Shown here one piece after another: positions 16,362 through 25,234 of a stretch of DNA of 64,000 bases. The notes beneath the pieces were generated by a model. It saw only the letters and a program-made list of their open reading frames with translations. It was not told where the DNA came from and ran no database searches. The stretch comes from CAYJII01 sp964370225 (GTDB lineage: Bacteria; Bacillota; Clostridia; Oscillospirales; Ruminococcaceae): the NCBI GenBank assembly GCA_964370225.1, contig CAYJII010000003.1, positions 15,575-79,574 of the forward strand, in the 5' to 3' direction. The translations under genes and the position numbers were made by a program. Each line of letters opens with the position of its first letter. Within the stretch, counting starts at the first letter, position 1.

Positions 16362-17855
16362 TTAATATAGATTTTTATGTCTTATAGCATTTTCCATTGG
16401 CATGCCTGTATCGTAGTCTAGCTGTCGGGTTTCATATTCTTCATTTTCGCGCTGTCTTGTATATCCGTCATTTAGCCACAATGGTTTTTTCTCAGGACGC
16501 CATACTCGTGTCGCCCACTGATACCCACGATAAACATCACGTGTTGCATTCATATTATCTAGTATAGCATCGTGCAAGCAATTTCTTATTTCAGCATATT
16601 CTTCGCACAATACTAAATTTTTCATCTCAGCAGGGTCTTCTTGCATATCATATAATTCATCGGTATCAAGCAAGTTTATTACTAGCTTATATCTCCCGTC
16701 AGTTACCCCTCTCATCATTTGCAGTCCACCAAATCCATCGTGGTCTACTTCATATCTGGTAAACTCAGTGAATACGAAATCGTTAATTTTCACTGTGGTA
16801 TCGTACACTTGAGGTAGCATACTCTTTCCCTCAAGTGTTTTCGGAATTGGTATCCCCATGTATTCTAACACAGTCGGCGCTATGTCAATATGCGAGGTAG
16901 GATAGTCAAGCTTTTTATCTTTTTCCCCGCCACGTATAATAAATGGTATACGCGCAGTTTCAGTGTACATAGTAGCATTTTTGCTCATAAGTTTGTGGCT
17001 TCCAAGCATATCTCCATGATCTGAGGTAAATAGCACTATCGCATCAGGGCAGTGCTCATCAATAACTTTCATCAAGCGCCCTACCTGCTCATCCACAAAA
17101 CTATTGGAGCCTAAAAATAAACTCAAATCTTTCGTCGGCTTATTTAGTTCTTGCGCAGATTTCATTAAATCTTCCCCAGCCCAAAGTTTTTGCATTAATG
17201 GCTTATCGCTTAAATCATCTGAATAATTTTCGCTAAAAGGCATCGCAACTCCGTCATACATCGTATTAAATGGAGGTGGGCAAACACTAGGACCATGTGG
17301 CTCATCATATGATAGTGTTAAAAAGAAATCCTCGTCACTATTATTATTAATAAAGCTAATTGCTTTGTCCGTGCATCTATATGCAAAAGTTTTCTCTGCT
17401 GTCCAGTCCTCATCAAAAGAAGTCATAGGTTTTCGACTTCTCACCTTATCCTCATCAGACAGCTCGTCTAAATAACATTTCATGTCGTACCAATATTTAT
17501 CATCAAAACCCTCAGGGCAAATCCCAAACCCAAAATAATCTCCACCATCTAAATGCCATTTACCAACATAAGCACAGTGCACTGAATTGTCAGTCAATCT
17601 TTGTCCGATGGTCTTTACATTTGCACCGAGTGGCAATGAATTGGCAACCATTCCATTTGAATGTGGGAAAGTTCCTGTAAATATCGCGCTTCTCGCCGGT
17701 CCGCAAACCGGCTGGCAAGTGTACGCGTTCGTGTACATAATCCCATCTTTTGCAAGCTTGTCTAAATTTGGTGTAATCATTTGTGGATTGCCATAACACC
17801 CTAACATATCAGCTCTTGTTGTGTCGGTCATTATTAATATAAACTGCTTTGCCAT
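16362..17855 (-). CDS. Type I sulfatase (formylglycine-dependent)
   Basis: Alkaline-phosphatase-superfamily sulfatase that hydrolyses sulfate esters. The C-x-P-x-R signature is Cys51-Gly-Pro53-Ala-Arg55; this Cys must be converted to formylglycine. Metal-binding Asp residues lie near the N-terminus (MTDTTRAD, residues 9-16), followed by VGKWHL and FTSDHGDMLGSH. 497 residues, no signal peptide, so either cytoplasmic or acting on imported sugars; substrates are not predictable. A Cys-type sulfatase needs an anaerobic maturase (anSME), which is not encoded here. It follows the flavodoxin gene by 28 bases on the same strand. Confidence 0.88.
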   Translation of the reverse strand: MAKQFILIMTDTTRADMLGCYGNPQMITPNLDKLAKDGIMYTNAYTCQPVCGPARSAIFTGTFPHSNGMVANSLPLGANVKTIGQRLTDNSVHCAYVGKWHLDGGDYFGFGICPEGFDDKYWYDMKCYLDELSDEDKVRSRKPMTSFDEDWTAEKTFAYRCTDKAISFINNNSDEDFFLTLSYDEPHGPSVCPPPFNTMYDGVAMPFSENYSDDLSDKPLMQKLWAGEDLMKSAQELNKPTKDLSLFLGSNSFVDEQVGRLMKVIDEHCPDAIVLFTSDHGDMLGSHKLMSKNATMYTETARIPFIIRGGEKDKKLDYPTSHIDIAPTVLEYMGIPIPKTLEGKSMLPQVYDTTVKINDFVFTEFTRYEVDHDGFGGLQMMRGVTDGRYKLVINLLDTDELYDMQEDPAEMKNLVLCEEYAEIRNCLHDAILDNMNATRDVYRGYQWATRVWRPEKKPLWLNDGYTRQRENEEYETRQLDYDTGMPMENAIRHKNLY

Positions 17856-17883
17856 AATATCATTCCTCTTCGTTTAGATAAGC

Positions 17884-18279
17884 TTATTTTAATAGCTCGC
17901 TTGGAGTGCTAATCTCTTTTCCGATTAAGTCGTATATTTTCGCAAATCCATCTCTGTCCTTAAGCTTTGTCCCTAGTGAAGTCGCAATTAATGTGATATT
18001 ATCTCGCTTAACTTCATCTAAAAAGCTCCTTACAGCAGGTGGAAATGACCCAGCCCATATTGGGAAAACTAAAACTAAATCTTCATTTTCGTTTACAGGC
18101 GAAAATTTAATCGGAACTTGTTTTTTGGTAGAGGACATAAAGCCCCCTCGTAAAAAGTTTCCTGCTCCACTCCAGTCTTTCTCATCAGTGATTTTATTCG
18201 CAGTCGCTCCATTAGCTTTTGCTATTTCATTTGCAATTTTTTCACAACGACCTGTTCTTGTAAAGTAGTATATTTGCAT
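17884..18279 (-). CDS. Flavodoxin-domain protein
   Basis: 131-residue FMN-binding protein. The N-terminal strand and phosphate loop YYFTRTGRCEKIA match the flavodoxin T-x-T-G-x-(T/C) pattern, with Cys at the last position. LVFPIWAGSFPPAVRSFLDEV and TSLGTK... match the two isoalloxazine-contacting loops. It may pass electrons in anaerobic redox reactions; pairing with the sulfatase could mean it reduces a maturase, but that is speculation. A good AGGAGGGGC lies upstream of the ATG. Confidence 0.8.
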   Translation of the reverse strand: MQIYYFTRTGRCEKIANEIAKANGATANKITDEKDWSGAGNFLRGGFMSSTKKQVPIKFSPVNENEDLVLVFPIWAGSFPPAVRSFLDEVKRDNITLIATSLGTKLKDRDGFAKIYDLIGKEISTPSELLK

Positions 18280-18323
18280 AATGCCCCTCCTGAATATTCT
18301 TACTATTTTGTAGTAGTTATTTT

Positions 18324-19802
18324 TTATAGACTATATAGTTTTGAGTATTTCTCTGTTAAATACTCCACATAATAAGTTGGATCAAACTCAACTCCACAAC
18401 AATTTTTTATCACTTCTGGAGGAGTTAGCATACTACCATATTTGTATATATGCTCGGTTAACCAGTCAGCAATCGGAGCCATGTCACCGCTTGCGACTAA
18501 TTTTTTCACATCAATATCTCTTTGCATAGATGCAGTAATTTGTGAAGCGTAAGCACTACCTACTGAGTAGCTTGGGAAATATCCAAACATACCACCGGAC
18601 CAGTGTACATCCTGTAGTACACCATGTGCATCATCTGGAACATCTACACCTAAATATTCTTTATATAGCGCATTCCATGCACTTGGTAGCTCTTCTACTG
18701 TAAGCTCATTTGCAAATATTCTCTTTTCAATCTCATAACGCACCATTATGTGTATGGAATATGTTAGCTCGTCAGCTTCAATCCTAATTAAGCTTGGCTC
18801 AGATTTGTTCACCGCTTTGTAAAAATCAGTCGCAGTAACATTTTTTAATTGTTCTGGGAATAGCTCTTGTAATTTTGGGAATACCAACTCACAAAACTCA
18901 AGTGAGCGCCCAACTATATTTTCCCAAAAGCGTGATTGTGATTCATGAATACCCATACTAGTCCCGCTTGCAAGCACTGAACCTATCAAATCATCAGAAG
19001 TGCAAAGCTCATACATACCATGTCCACACTCGTGAATAATGCTATAAAAACTGCTCGCAATGCTGTCTTCTTGATAATGAGTAGTTACGCGTACATCATT
19101 CTTTGAAAAATGTGTGGAAAACGGATGTTCTGTTTCTCCGATTACGCAATGATTTTTATCAATATTCAGTACATCAAGCAAATAGTCAGACAATACTCTT
19201 TGTGTTGCTATTGGATATTTGTGTGACATAAAGTCCACATTTGGTGCTGGTGCGCTTTTAATTTTTTCAATAAGTGGTACTATAGCAGCGCGAAGTTTAG
19301 CAAAATAATCATCAAGCATATCCGTTGTCATTCCACGCTCATAATCATCAAGCATTATGTTGTAGATGTTTGTTTCANNNNNNNNNNACTCAATAATTTT
19401 TCCTAAATGTGGTTTAAAGCACTCATAATTGCTCTCACCTTTTGCTTTTTGCCACGCTTGTTGTGCAGCATTAAGACAAATTTGGTAGTCAACAAACTCA
19501 TCCATCGGAATTTTCTCTGTTTTTTCTTTTTCTCTTAGTACTTCTTGCATCTCTTTTTTAGTTTGTGGGTCTAACTCATTTTCATTTTCTTTTAAAACTT
19601 TAAGCGTTTGTGCAAGCTCGTTTGAAACTTGCATTTTGTATATATCTTCGGATAAAATGCCCAATGTTTCACCTAAATTTTCTGATGCTCCACTTGGCAT
19701 ACAGGTTTCAGAGTCATAATGTAGCATACCTATTGCATGCGAATATGCGCTCAGTTTCTTTTGGTATTTTTTAAATTCTATTATTGCTTCTTGTACTTTC
19801 AT
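18324..19802 (-). CDS. M32 family carboxypeptidase (Taq type), with an assembly gap
   Basis: Metallocarboxypeptidase removing C-terminal residues. The zinc motif is HECGH in IIHECGHGMYEL (Glu is catalytic), with ESQSRFWEN after it, and SEPSLIRIEADELTY and DVHWSGGMFGYFPSY near the C-terminus, all family hallmarks. The N-terminal helical part is complete. Ten Ns at 19378-19387 interrupt the codons before ETNIYNIMLDDYE; family members I know have more residues there than the gap allows, so the N length is probably arbitrary. 492 residues is close to normal. Downstream of it lies the flavodoxin gene on the same strand. Confidence 0.9.
   Translation of the reverse strand: MKVQEAIIEFKKYQKKLSAYSHAIGMLHYDSETCMPSGASENLGETLGILSEDIYKMQVSNELAQTLKVLKENENELDPQTKKEMQEVLREKEKTEKIPMDEFVDYQICLNAAQQAWQKAKGESNYECFKPHLGKIIEXXXXETNIYNIMLDDYERGMTTDMLDDYFAKLRAAIVPLIEKIKSAPAPNVDFMSHKYPIATQRVLSDYLLDVLNIDKNHCVIGETEHPFSTHFSKNDVRVTTHYQEDSIASSFYSIIHECGHGMYELCTSDDLIGSVLASGTSMGIHESQSRFWENIVGRSLEFCELVFPKLQELFPEQLKNVTATDFYKAVNKSEPSLIRIEADELTYSIHIMVRYEIEKRIFANELTVEELPSAWNALYKEYLGVDVPDDAHGVLQDVHWSGGMFGYFPSYSVGSAYASQITASMQRDIDVKKLVASGDMAPIADWLTEHIYKYGSMLTPPEVIKNCCGVEFDPTYYVEYLTEKYSKLYSL
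19378..19387. other. Assembly gap (10 N)
   Basis: Unresolved bases inside the M32 carboxypeptidase gene. The frame continues across it, but the true length is unknown. Confidence 0.95.
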
Positions 19803-19971
19803 AATTACTCCCCTTTTATATTAATTCTGCGGTATAAATAAAGTCTTTTATACGCTGCATTTAAAATGTACTGTTTTTATATTATATTTATTTCGCCTAA
19901 ATGTCAATAATATTAAAACAGTTTTTTTATTTATTCATCACAAGTTTACTCACATATCACAATTAACGCAA

Positions 19972-20010
19972 AAAGCGGAATACTAGAAGCACGCTTCTAA
20001 TATTCCGCTT
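19972..20010 (-). terminator. Terminator of the LacI-family gene
   Basis: Near-perfect hairpin, AAGCGGAATA.TAGAAGC and GCTTCTA.TATTCCGCTT, with TTTTT on the minus strand after it. Confidence 0.85.
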
Positions 20011-20016
20011 AAATAT

Positions 20017-21027
20017 TTATATTTTTGCAACAGAGTCCCCTTTAATCATGGATGCCTCTAATACGATTTTTTCAGAAGCAACTGTATTTGTGCTTTCACT
20101 TAGCCTCTTTAGCATAGTACTAGCGCACGCATCCCCGATTGCTTGAAGTGGCTGACTCATTATAGTTAGTTTGGGGTTAAATACTCTTGAGAGCTCCATA
20201 TTATCAAATCCGATTATCGAAAGCTGCTCAGGAATTTTAATCCCATTTTCGTTAGCATAAATTATTGCACCTAATGTCATTTCATAATTGGTTACAAAAA
20301 CCGCTGTCATACTTGGGTTCTTCTCCAATAATGTTTTTAGCCCTTCATATCCACCAGAAATTTTATAATCACCGTGAAACATCAGCCCCTCATTAAGTTT
20401 TATCCCTTGTCGATTAATCTCATGTTTATATCCTTTTTCACGCTCACTCGAGGTATATATATTTTGCGGACCTAAAATTATACCTATATCTTTATGTCCA
20501 TTTTGAGTCAAATAACTAACAGCATCAGCAGCAGCTTTGCTATTATCTATTACAACGCTGTCCACTTTATTCTCTAAATTATTTATCATCCTATCGATAA
20601 GTAAAGTAGGCACGGAATTTTCAATCGCAATTTTCAAATGCCCACCCTCTAAATCAGTTGGCATATTAATAATTCCATCAATACGCTTTGATAGCAAAAA
20701 CTTCACAGCATCAATCTCAATATTAGCATCACTTTGGCAATCACAAATTATAGTGCTATATCCATTTTGTCTGAGAGTTTCCTCCATTTTTGAGATTATA
20801 TTGGTAATAAAAATATTTGACAACTCTGGAATAATTACCCCAATTGTGCGAGTTTTATTGATTTTTAGCCCTCTAGCATACTCATTAACTGTATAATTAA
20901 GCTTTACAATAGCCTCATCTATAATTGTTTTATTTTGCTTTTTTATTGTAATCCCATTTAAATATTTGGATATGGTAGCTATGCTAAGTCCGGTTTCTCT
21001 TGCGATATCCTTAATAGTAGCACGCAT
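20017..21027 (-). CDS. LacI-family transcriptional regulator
   Basis: 336 residues. The N-terminal helix-turn-helix TIKDIARETGLSIATISKYLNG and hinge (INKTRTIGVIIPELSN) are followed by a periplasmic-binding-like sensor domain (LLSKRIDGIINMPT, ERGKGY-like ERxKGY, IIGFDNMELSRVFNPKLT). It should bind a palindromic operator and release it on sensing a sugar. No sugar operon is directly divergent; the neighbouring sulfatase or the relic permease region may once have been its target (inference). A cre-like half palindrome upstream suggests autoregulation. Confidence 0.92.
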   Translation of the reverse strand: MRATIKDIARETGLSIATISKYLNGITIKKQNKTIIDEAIVKLNYTVNEYARGLKINKTRTIGVIIPELSNIFITNIISKMEETLRQNGYSTIICDCQSDANIEIDAVKFLLSKRIDGIINMPTDLEGGHLKIAIENSVPTLLIDRMINNLENKVDSVVIDNSKAAADAVSYLTQNGHKDIGIILGPQNIYTSSEREKGYKHEINRQGIKLNEGLMFHGDYKISGGYEGLKTLLEKNPSMTAVFVTNYEMTLGAIIYANENGIKIPEQLSIIGFDNMELSRVFNPKLTIMSQPLQAIGDACASTMLKRLSESTNTVASEKIVLEASMIKGDSVAKI

Positions 21028-21062
21028 TTTTTCTCCCTCAAATCTTCATTTTAGTTGTAATA

Positions 21063-21108
21063 AGTGTATCATATGAGATTTTACTTGTCAATAAATGCAA
21101 GCGCTAAA
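21063..21108 (-). promoter_or_regulatory. Promoter and LacI/cre-like operator of the regulator gene
   Basis: On the minus strand TTGACA (complement of 21086-21091), 17-base spacer and TACACT (complement of 21063-21068). Just upstream of the -35 box, ATGCAAGCGCTAAAA (21094-21108) resembles a LacI-type or cre operator with a central CG. Consistent with autoregulation. Confidence 0.5.
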
Positions 21109-21111
21109 ATA

Positions 21112-21151
21112 AGATATAAAGGCGAGCGTATAATAGCTCGCCTTTATATCT
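21112..21151 (-). terminator. Perfect 16-bp hairpin after the Cys-rich peptide gene
   Basis: AGATATAAAGGCGAGC pairs fully with GCTCGCCTTTATATCT around an 8-base loop. It stands 24 bases after the stop of the minus-strand Cys-rich gene and before the LacI promoter, so a terminator is the simplest reading. Confidence 0.7.
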
Positions 21152-21175
21152 TGCATGGTATTCTTTTTGAGAAAA

Positions 21176-21292
21176 TTAGCAGCAGTTGTTTGAACAACCA
21201 CAGTTATTTCCAAACACATTGTTGCCGCAACCACCACAGCAAACTAAAAGCAAAATTATAATAAGTATCCAGCTACAATTATTTCCAAACAT
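21176..21292 (-). CDS. 38-residue cysteine-rich membrane peptide
   Basis: On the minus strand, an ATG at 21292 with TGGAG about 6 bases upstream opens 38 codons. The peptide has a polar head (MFGNNCSW), a hydrophobic helix (about residues 9-17) and a tail rich in Cys, Gly and Asn (VCCGGCGNN, CGCSNNCC); eight of 38 residues are Cys. Similar tiny Cys-rich proteins, sometimes labelled high-cysteine or YjcZ-like, occur in spore-forming Clostridia; function is unknown. A perfect hairpin terminator follows. It is transcribed divergently from the clpC-like gene. Confidence 0.65.
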   Translation of the reverse strand: MFGNNCSWILIIILLLVCCGGCGNNVFGNNCGCSNNCC

Positions 21293-21518
21293 AAAAAGCT
21301 CCATTTCTCCGACTAAAAAAGTTATTTTTACTCATGTAATTGCGTCGGAATACACATGAGTGTTGTCACTAAAGCTAAGCTTTTTTGACTACACCATATA
21401 CTATGATACATATATTATTTGTGTTACATAATTTTTCCACCCTACACCAATTGACATTATTTTACGCTTAGATGGTGTAATATTAAGATGATAATATTTT
21501 ATGATAGGGAATGTATGT
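21293..21518. promoter_or_regulatory. Divergent regulatory region with repeated TACACCA
   Basis: TACACCA occurs at 21390-21396 and 21443-21449, and inverted as TGGTGTA at 21473-21479; the last two flank a TTGACA (21451-21456) that is a good -35 for the clpC-like gene. ACTCATGT (21330-21337) and ACATGAGT (21354-21361) form another 8-bp inverted repeat. No tandem CtsR-type AGGTCAAA heptads are present. Confidence 0.45.
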
Positions 21519-23975
21519 ATGTCTATGTTAAATAATTTTACTAAGCAAGCTTGCTCTGTTGTTATGCAAGCGATTAAAACAGCGGAAGAATTGGGTCACA
21601 CATTTGTAGGAAGTGAGCATTTACTATATGGTTTATGCTATGATGAAAACTATGTTTCTGATTGCATTTTAGGCAAAAGAAACATTAAAGGAAAAGATAT
21701 ATTACAGCAGATTATTAGCCATAACTCAAGCGGTGAAAAAACAATTTTATCTGTAAAAAATCTGACACCAAAAGCACATGATATTTTGCAAAATGCACTT
21801 ATCGAAGCTAAAACTTCAAATAGCATAAACGTTGGAAGCGAGCATATCTTATTAGCACTACTAAAACAAGGCGATTGCTCAGCTGTACAAATCATCAGGG
21901 ATATCGGAGTAAATAGTATCGATTTTTATTCCGATATTTTACAGGAAATAACTCCACAAAATAGCGCTATTAAACATTTAAGTGATACCTCTACTAAAAA
22001 AAACAAGCACAATAAGCATAGGAAAGTTTTATCTCAATACGGTAAAAACCTTAGCGAAATCGCTCGTGAAAATAAACTTGACCCTGTTTCGTGCAGAGAT
22101 GAAGAGATAAGTCGACTATCGCAAATTCTTAGTCGACGAACTAAAAATAATCCCTGCCTTATCGGCGAGCCCGGTGTAGGCAAAACTGCAATTGTAGAAG
22201 GTCTCGCACAAAAAATATCGGTCGGCGATATCTCTGATAATTTAGTGAATAAGGAGATAATAAGTATTGATTTAAGCAATATCGTTTCCGGTGCAAAATA
22301 TCGTGGGGACTTTGAACAAAGATTAAATCAAATCATCACAGAGGCTACACAAGATGATGAAATCATTCTCTTTATTGACGAAATCCACACTATTGTGGGA
22401 GCTGGCAGTGCAGAGGGGGCAATCGATGCAGCGAATATTTTAAAGCCGCATTTAGCTCGTGGAAATTTGCAAATTATCGGTGCTACCACCATACGCGAGT
22501 ACAATCGATATATCAAAAAGGATGCAGCATTAGAGCGAAGGTTTCAGCAAGTAATTGTTAATGAGCCTTCTAGTGAAGATAGCATTAAAATGATAAAAAA
22601 TTTAAAACCGCTGTATGAAAAGCATCACAACATCATAATCTCTGATGAGGCTATAAAAGCAGCTGTTACGCTTTCAAGCAGGTATATTGTAGACAAATAT
22701 CTACCTGACAAAGCCATCGACATTTTAGACGAAGCTGCTTCAAATCTTAATTTGTATTCGCACAGACTCCCACTAAATTTACTAAAAATGCAAAACAGTT
22801 TACAACTACTCAAAAATGATAAGGAGCATGCACTTTTATCTCAAAATTACGATACAGCACAAAAATATCGCAATCTCGAAAAAGAGATGTTGGATATTTT
22901 CATCCCACTAAAGGAGAAGTGGATTAAAAAAATTTCTGAGGAGACACTAGTTTTAAATCGTGACGATATAATAAACATCATCTCAAAGATAACAGAAATC
23001 CCAAAGGAAAATATCAATAACACGACTCCTGTTGATTTGTCCGAGCTTAAGGATAAGTTGAGTGCAAAAATAATTGGGCAAAACGAAGCAATCTCCGCAG
23101 TAGTAAGTTCCCTGTGCAGTAGTCGTGTCGGACTTTCTGACGAAAATAAACCCATCTGCTCTATGATGTTTTTAGGCGAAAGTGGTGTTGGGAAAACGGG
23201 GCTTTGTAAAGAACTTGCTGAAATATTATTCGGAGATAAAAAGCATTTGATTAAACTTGATATGTCAGAATATATGGAAAAACATTCGGTATCAAAATTA
23301 TTAGGCTCGCCCCCTGGTTATGTTGGCTATGAAAACACACCTAGTATTATCCAACATTTAAAACTCCATCCTCACAGCATAATTTTGTTTGACGAAATCG
23401 AAAAGGCACATCCCGATGTCGTTAACTTACTTTTGCAAATACTCGATGAGGGAGTGCTCACCACAGCCGATGGTGAAAAAGTAAATTTCAAGAATATGAT
23501 AGTGATTATGACCTCGAATATTGGAGCAAAACTCGCTTTTGAGCATAAACATGTGGGTTTTTTCACCTCGACATCAAAATCGAGTGAAAATTTTTCTATT
23601 ATGCAAACTGAGCTTTCACGCCATTTCCCACCAGAGTTTATTGCACGTATTGATGATGTGATATTCTTTAACGCACTATCATATGAAGATATCGAAAAAA
23701 TAGCGGAAATCGAAATGGCAAAACTCAATAATAAGCTTATAAAGTTAAACTATAATATCGAATTTGACATTTCGGTAATTGAGCAAATTGCAAAAACATC
23801 TTTTAGCTCAAATAAAAACGCTCGCAACATAAAACATAATATCAAAAACCAAATTCAAAACTTCATTACTGATAATATTTTAAGCAAAAATATACTGCAA
23901 AACTTAATGTATATTATCTCCTATGAAGACAGTGAATTCCTTCTCAAAAACAATATTTTTGCTAATGCAGAATAA
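21519..23975 (+). CDS. ClpC-like AAA+ unfoldase
   Basis: Two-ring HSP100 ATPase that unfolds proteins, usually for ClpP. An N-terminal double Clp-N repeat (GHTFVGSEHLLYGL; INVGSEHILLALL) is followed by D1 with Walker A GEPGVGKTA and Walker B LFIDEIHTI, a short middle coiled coil (about residues 410-460) of ClpC size, and D2 with GESGVGKTG and ILFDEIEKAHPDV. ClpB-type long M domain is absent. About 818 residues from ATG 21519, chosen because GGGA at 21507-21510 is spaced for it. ClpC is normally the last gene of ctsR-mcsA-mcsB-clpC; here it is alone. A ClpP-docking loop was not confirmed. Confidence 0.88.
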   Translation: MSMLNNFTKQACSVVMQAIKTAEELGHTFVGSEHLLYGLCYDENYVSDCILGKRNIKGKDILQQIISHNSSGEKTILSVKNLTPKAHDILQNALIEAKTSNSINVGSEHILLALLKQGDCSAVQIIRDIGVNSIDFYSDILQEITPQNSAIKHLSDTSTKKNKHNKHRKVLSQYGKNLSEIARENKLDPVSCRDEEISRLSQILSRRTKNNPCLIGEPGVGKTAIVEGLAQKISVGDISDNLVNKEIISIDLSNIVSGAKYRGDFEQRLNQIITEATQDDEIILFIDEIHTIVGAGSAEGAIDAANILKPHLARGNLQIIGATTIREYNRYIKKDAALERRFQQVIVNEPSSEDSIKMIKNLKPLYEKHHNIIISDEAIKAAVTLSSRYIVDKYLPDKAIDILDEAASNLNLYSHRLPLNLLKMQNSLQLLKNDKEHALLSQNYDTAQKYRNLEKEMLDIFIPLKEKWIKKISEETLVLNRDDIINIISKITEIPKENINNTTPVDLSELKDKLSAKIIGQNEAISAVVSSLCSSRVGLSDENKPICSMMFLGESGVGKTGLCKELAEILFGDKKHLIKLDMSEYMEKHSVSKLLGSPPGYVGYENTPSIIQHLKLHPHSIILFDEIEKAHPDVVNLLLQILDEGVLTTADGEKVNFKNMIVIMTSNIGAKLAFEHKHVGFFTSTSKSSENFSIMQTELSRHFPPEFIARIDDVIFFNALSYEDIEKIAEIEMAKLNNKLIKLNYNIEFDISVIEQIAKTSFSSNKNARNIKHNIKNQIQNFITDNILSKNILQNLMYIISYEDSEFLLKNNIFANAE

Positions 23976-23976
23976 T

Positions 23977-24023
23977 AAAAGCATGTTACTTGAAGATATT
24001 ATCAAGTAACATGCTTTTTATCA
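23977..24023 (+). terminator. Terminator of the clpC-like gene
   Basis: AAAAGCATGTTACTTGA (23977-23993) pairs perfectly with TCAAGTAACATGCTTTT (24002-24018), followed by T residues. The next 95 bases up to the NahK-like stop show nothing. Confidence 0.88.
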
Positions 24024-24115
24024 TTGGTATAGTTCAAGCTTTTATTGGGAATTGTCTTTGGATACTAGCATTTTTAAAAAAAACACGAGTAACACTTCAA
24101 TAAGGGCAATACAGA

Positions 24116-25219
24116 TTATTTATACTTCTCTACTATTTTCTCCATACTCTCCCATTTGCGCTCCATATCTGCTACTAGCGCCATTTGAGTTTTGCATCTA
24201 TCCAAATTATGTTTATCCCTATGCACAGAAAAATATACATCGCCCTGCAAATAATCTGTCAAAAATCTCATCCCACATTCAAGTGTCATAAGCTTAGCAC
24301 CCATCGGCAACATCTTCACTTCATTTTCAGTTAGGCTATTATTGCAACCTTCCAAAAATCCCTTAGTATAAAGCTCAAATAAATTCAAATCAAGTGATAC
24401 TTTACTCAAATCACGCTCATCTTCAGCAGCTGTGTTTGCCCCAAAGCGTATTGAGTCGCCAAAATCAAAAATAGATAGTCCTGGCATAACTGTGTCAAGG
24501 TCAATTACGCAAATTGCCTCACCACTTTGCTTATCAATTAGTATATTATTAAGCTTTGTGTCATTATGCGTCACTCTCAGTGGCAGCTCATCAGTTTTTA
24601 GCATATCCGTACATGATGACATATCTTTCTCGCGTGCTTTTATGAACTCAATCTGCTCGCTCACTTCACTAGCACGCCCCATTACATCCTCATTCACTGC
24701 CTTTAAAAAGTCTTTGTATCGGGATGGTGTATTATGAAAATTTGGTATTGTTTCATGTAGCATATCCGCTTTAAATGCTGACAATTCGCTTTGAAATCGA
24801 CCGAAAGTTACAGCACTTTTATATATATCCTCAGGATTTTCTACTGCTTCTAATGAATATGCACCATCGATAAAATGATAACTGCGCCAGTAATCATTTT
24901 CTTCATCAACATAGTAAAACTCTCCATCTTTAGTTGGAATGATATTAAGTGTTTCGCGCAGTGGCTCTCCCCCACGAGAAACTATATTTTCACGCAAAAA
25001 GCTTGTTACATTGCTGATATTTTCCATCAACTCAACTGGCCTTTTGAAAACATCAGTGTTAATTTTTTGCAGGATATAACCTCCATTTTCGCCCTTTACT
25101 AAAAAAGTGCTATTAATATGGCCATTGCCATATTTTTCACACGAAGTAACATCTCCCCCAAAATCAAATGCACTAAGCGCTTGTTTTGCTCTATTTAACA
25201 TATCTTTATTCTGTGACAT
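24116..25219 (-). CDS. APH-fold sugar kinase, N-acetylhexosamine 1-kinase (NahK)-like
   Basis: 367 residues with the aminoglycoside-phosphotransferase fold. The catalytic loop VTHNDTKLNNIL and the metal site CVIDLDTVMPG, with GNGHINSTFLV as nucleotide-binding turn, match the bifidobacterial NahK group, which phosphorylates GlcNAc/GalNAc at C1 in the lacto-N-biose/galacto-N-biose pathway. Substrate here is inferred. The gene follows a sugar-phosphate nucleotidyltransferase by 15 bases on the same strand, so kinase and transferase could make a UDP-hexosamine by salvage. The GH112 phosphorylase that normally accompanies NahK is not present in this window. Confidence 0.78.
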   Translation of the reverse strand: MSQNKDMLNRAKQALSAFDFGGDVTSCEKYGNGHINSTFLVKGENGGYILQKINTDVFKRPVELMENISNVTSFLRENIVSRGGEPLRETLNIIPTKDGEFYYVDEENDYWRSYHFIDGAYSLEAVENPEDIYKSAVTFGRFQSELSAFKADMLHETIPNFHNTPSRYKDFLKAVNEDVMGRASEVSEQIEFIKAREKDMSSCTDMLKTDELPLRVTHNDTKLNNILIDKQSGEAICVIDLDTVMPGLSIFDFGDSIRFGANTAAEDERDLSKVSLDLNLFELYTKGFLEGCNNSLTENEVKMLPMGAKLMTLECGMRFLTDYLQGDVYFSVHRDKHNLDRCKTQMALVADMERKWESMEKIVEKYK

Positions 25220-25234
25220 AAAATTCCCTCTACA

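Noticed and set aside
21293..21518. CtsR operator upstream of the clpC-like gene
   Set aside because: No tandem AGGTCAAA heptads; the repeats present are TACACCA, a different motif.
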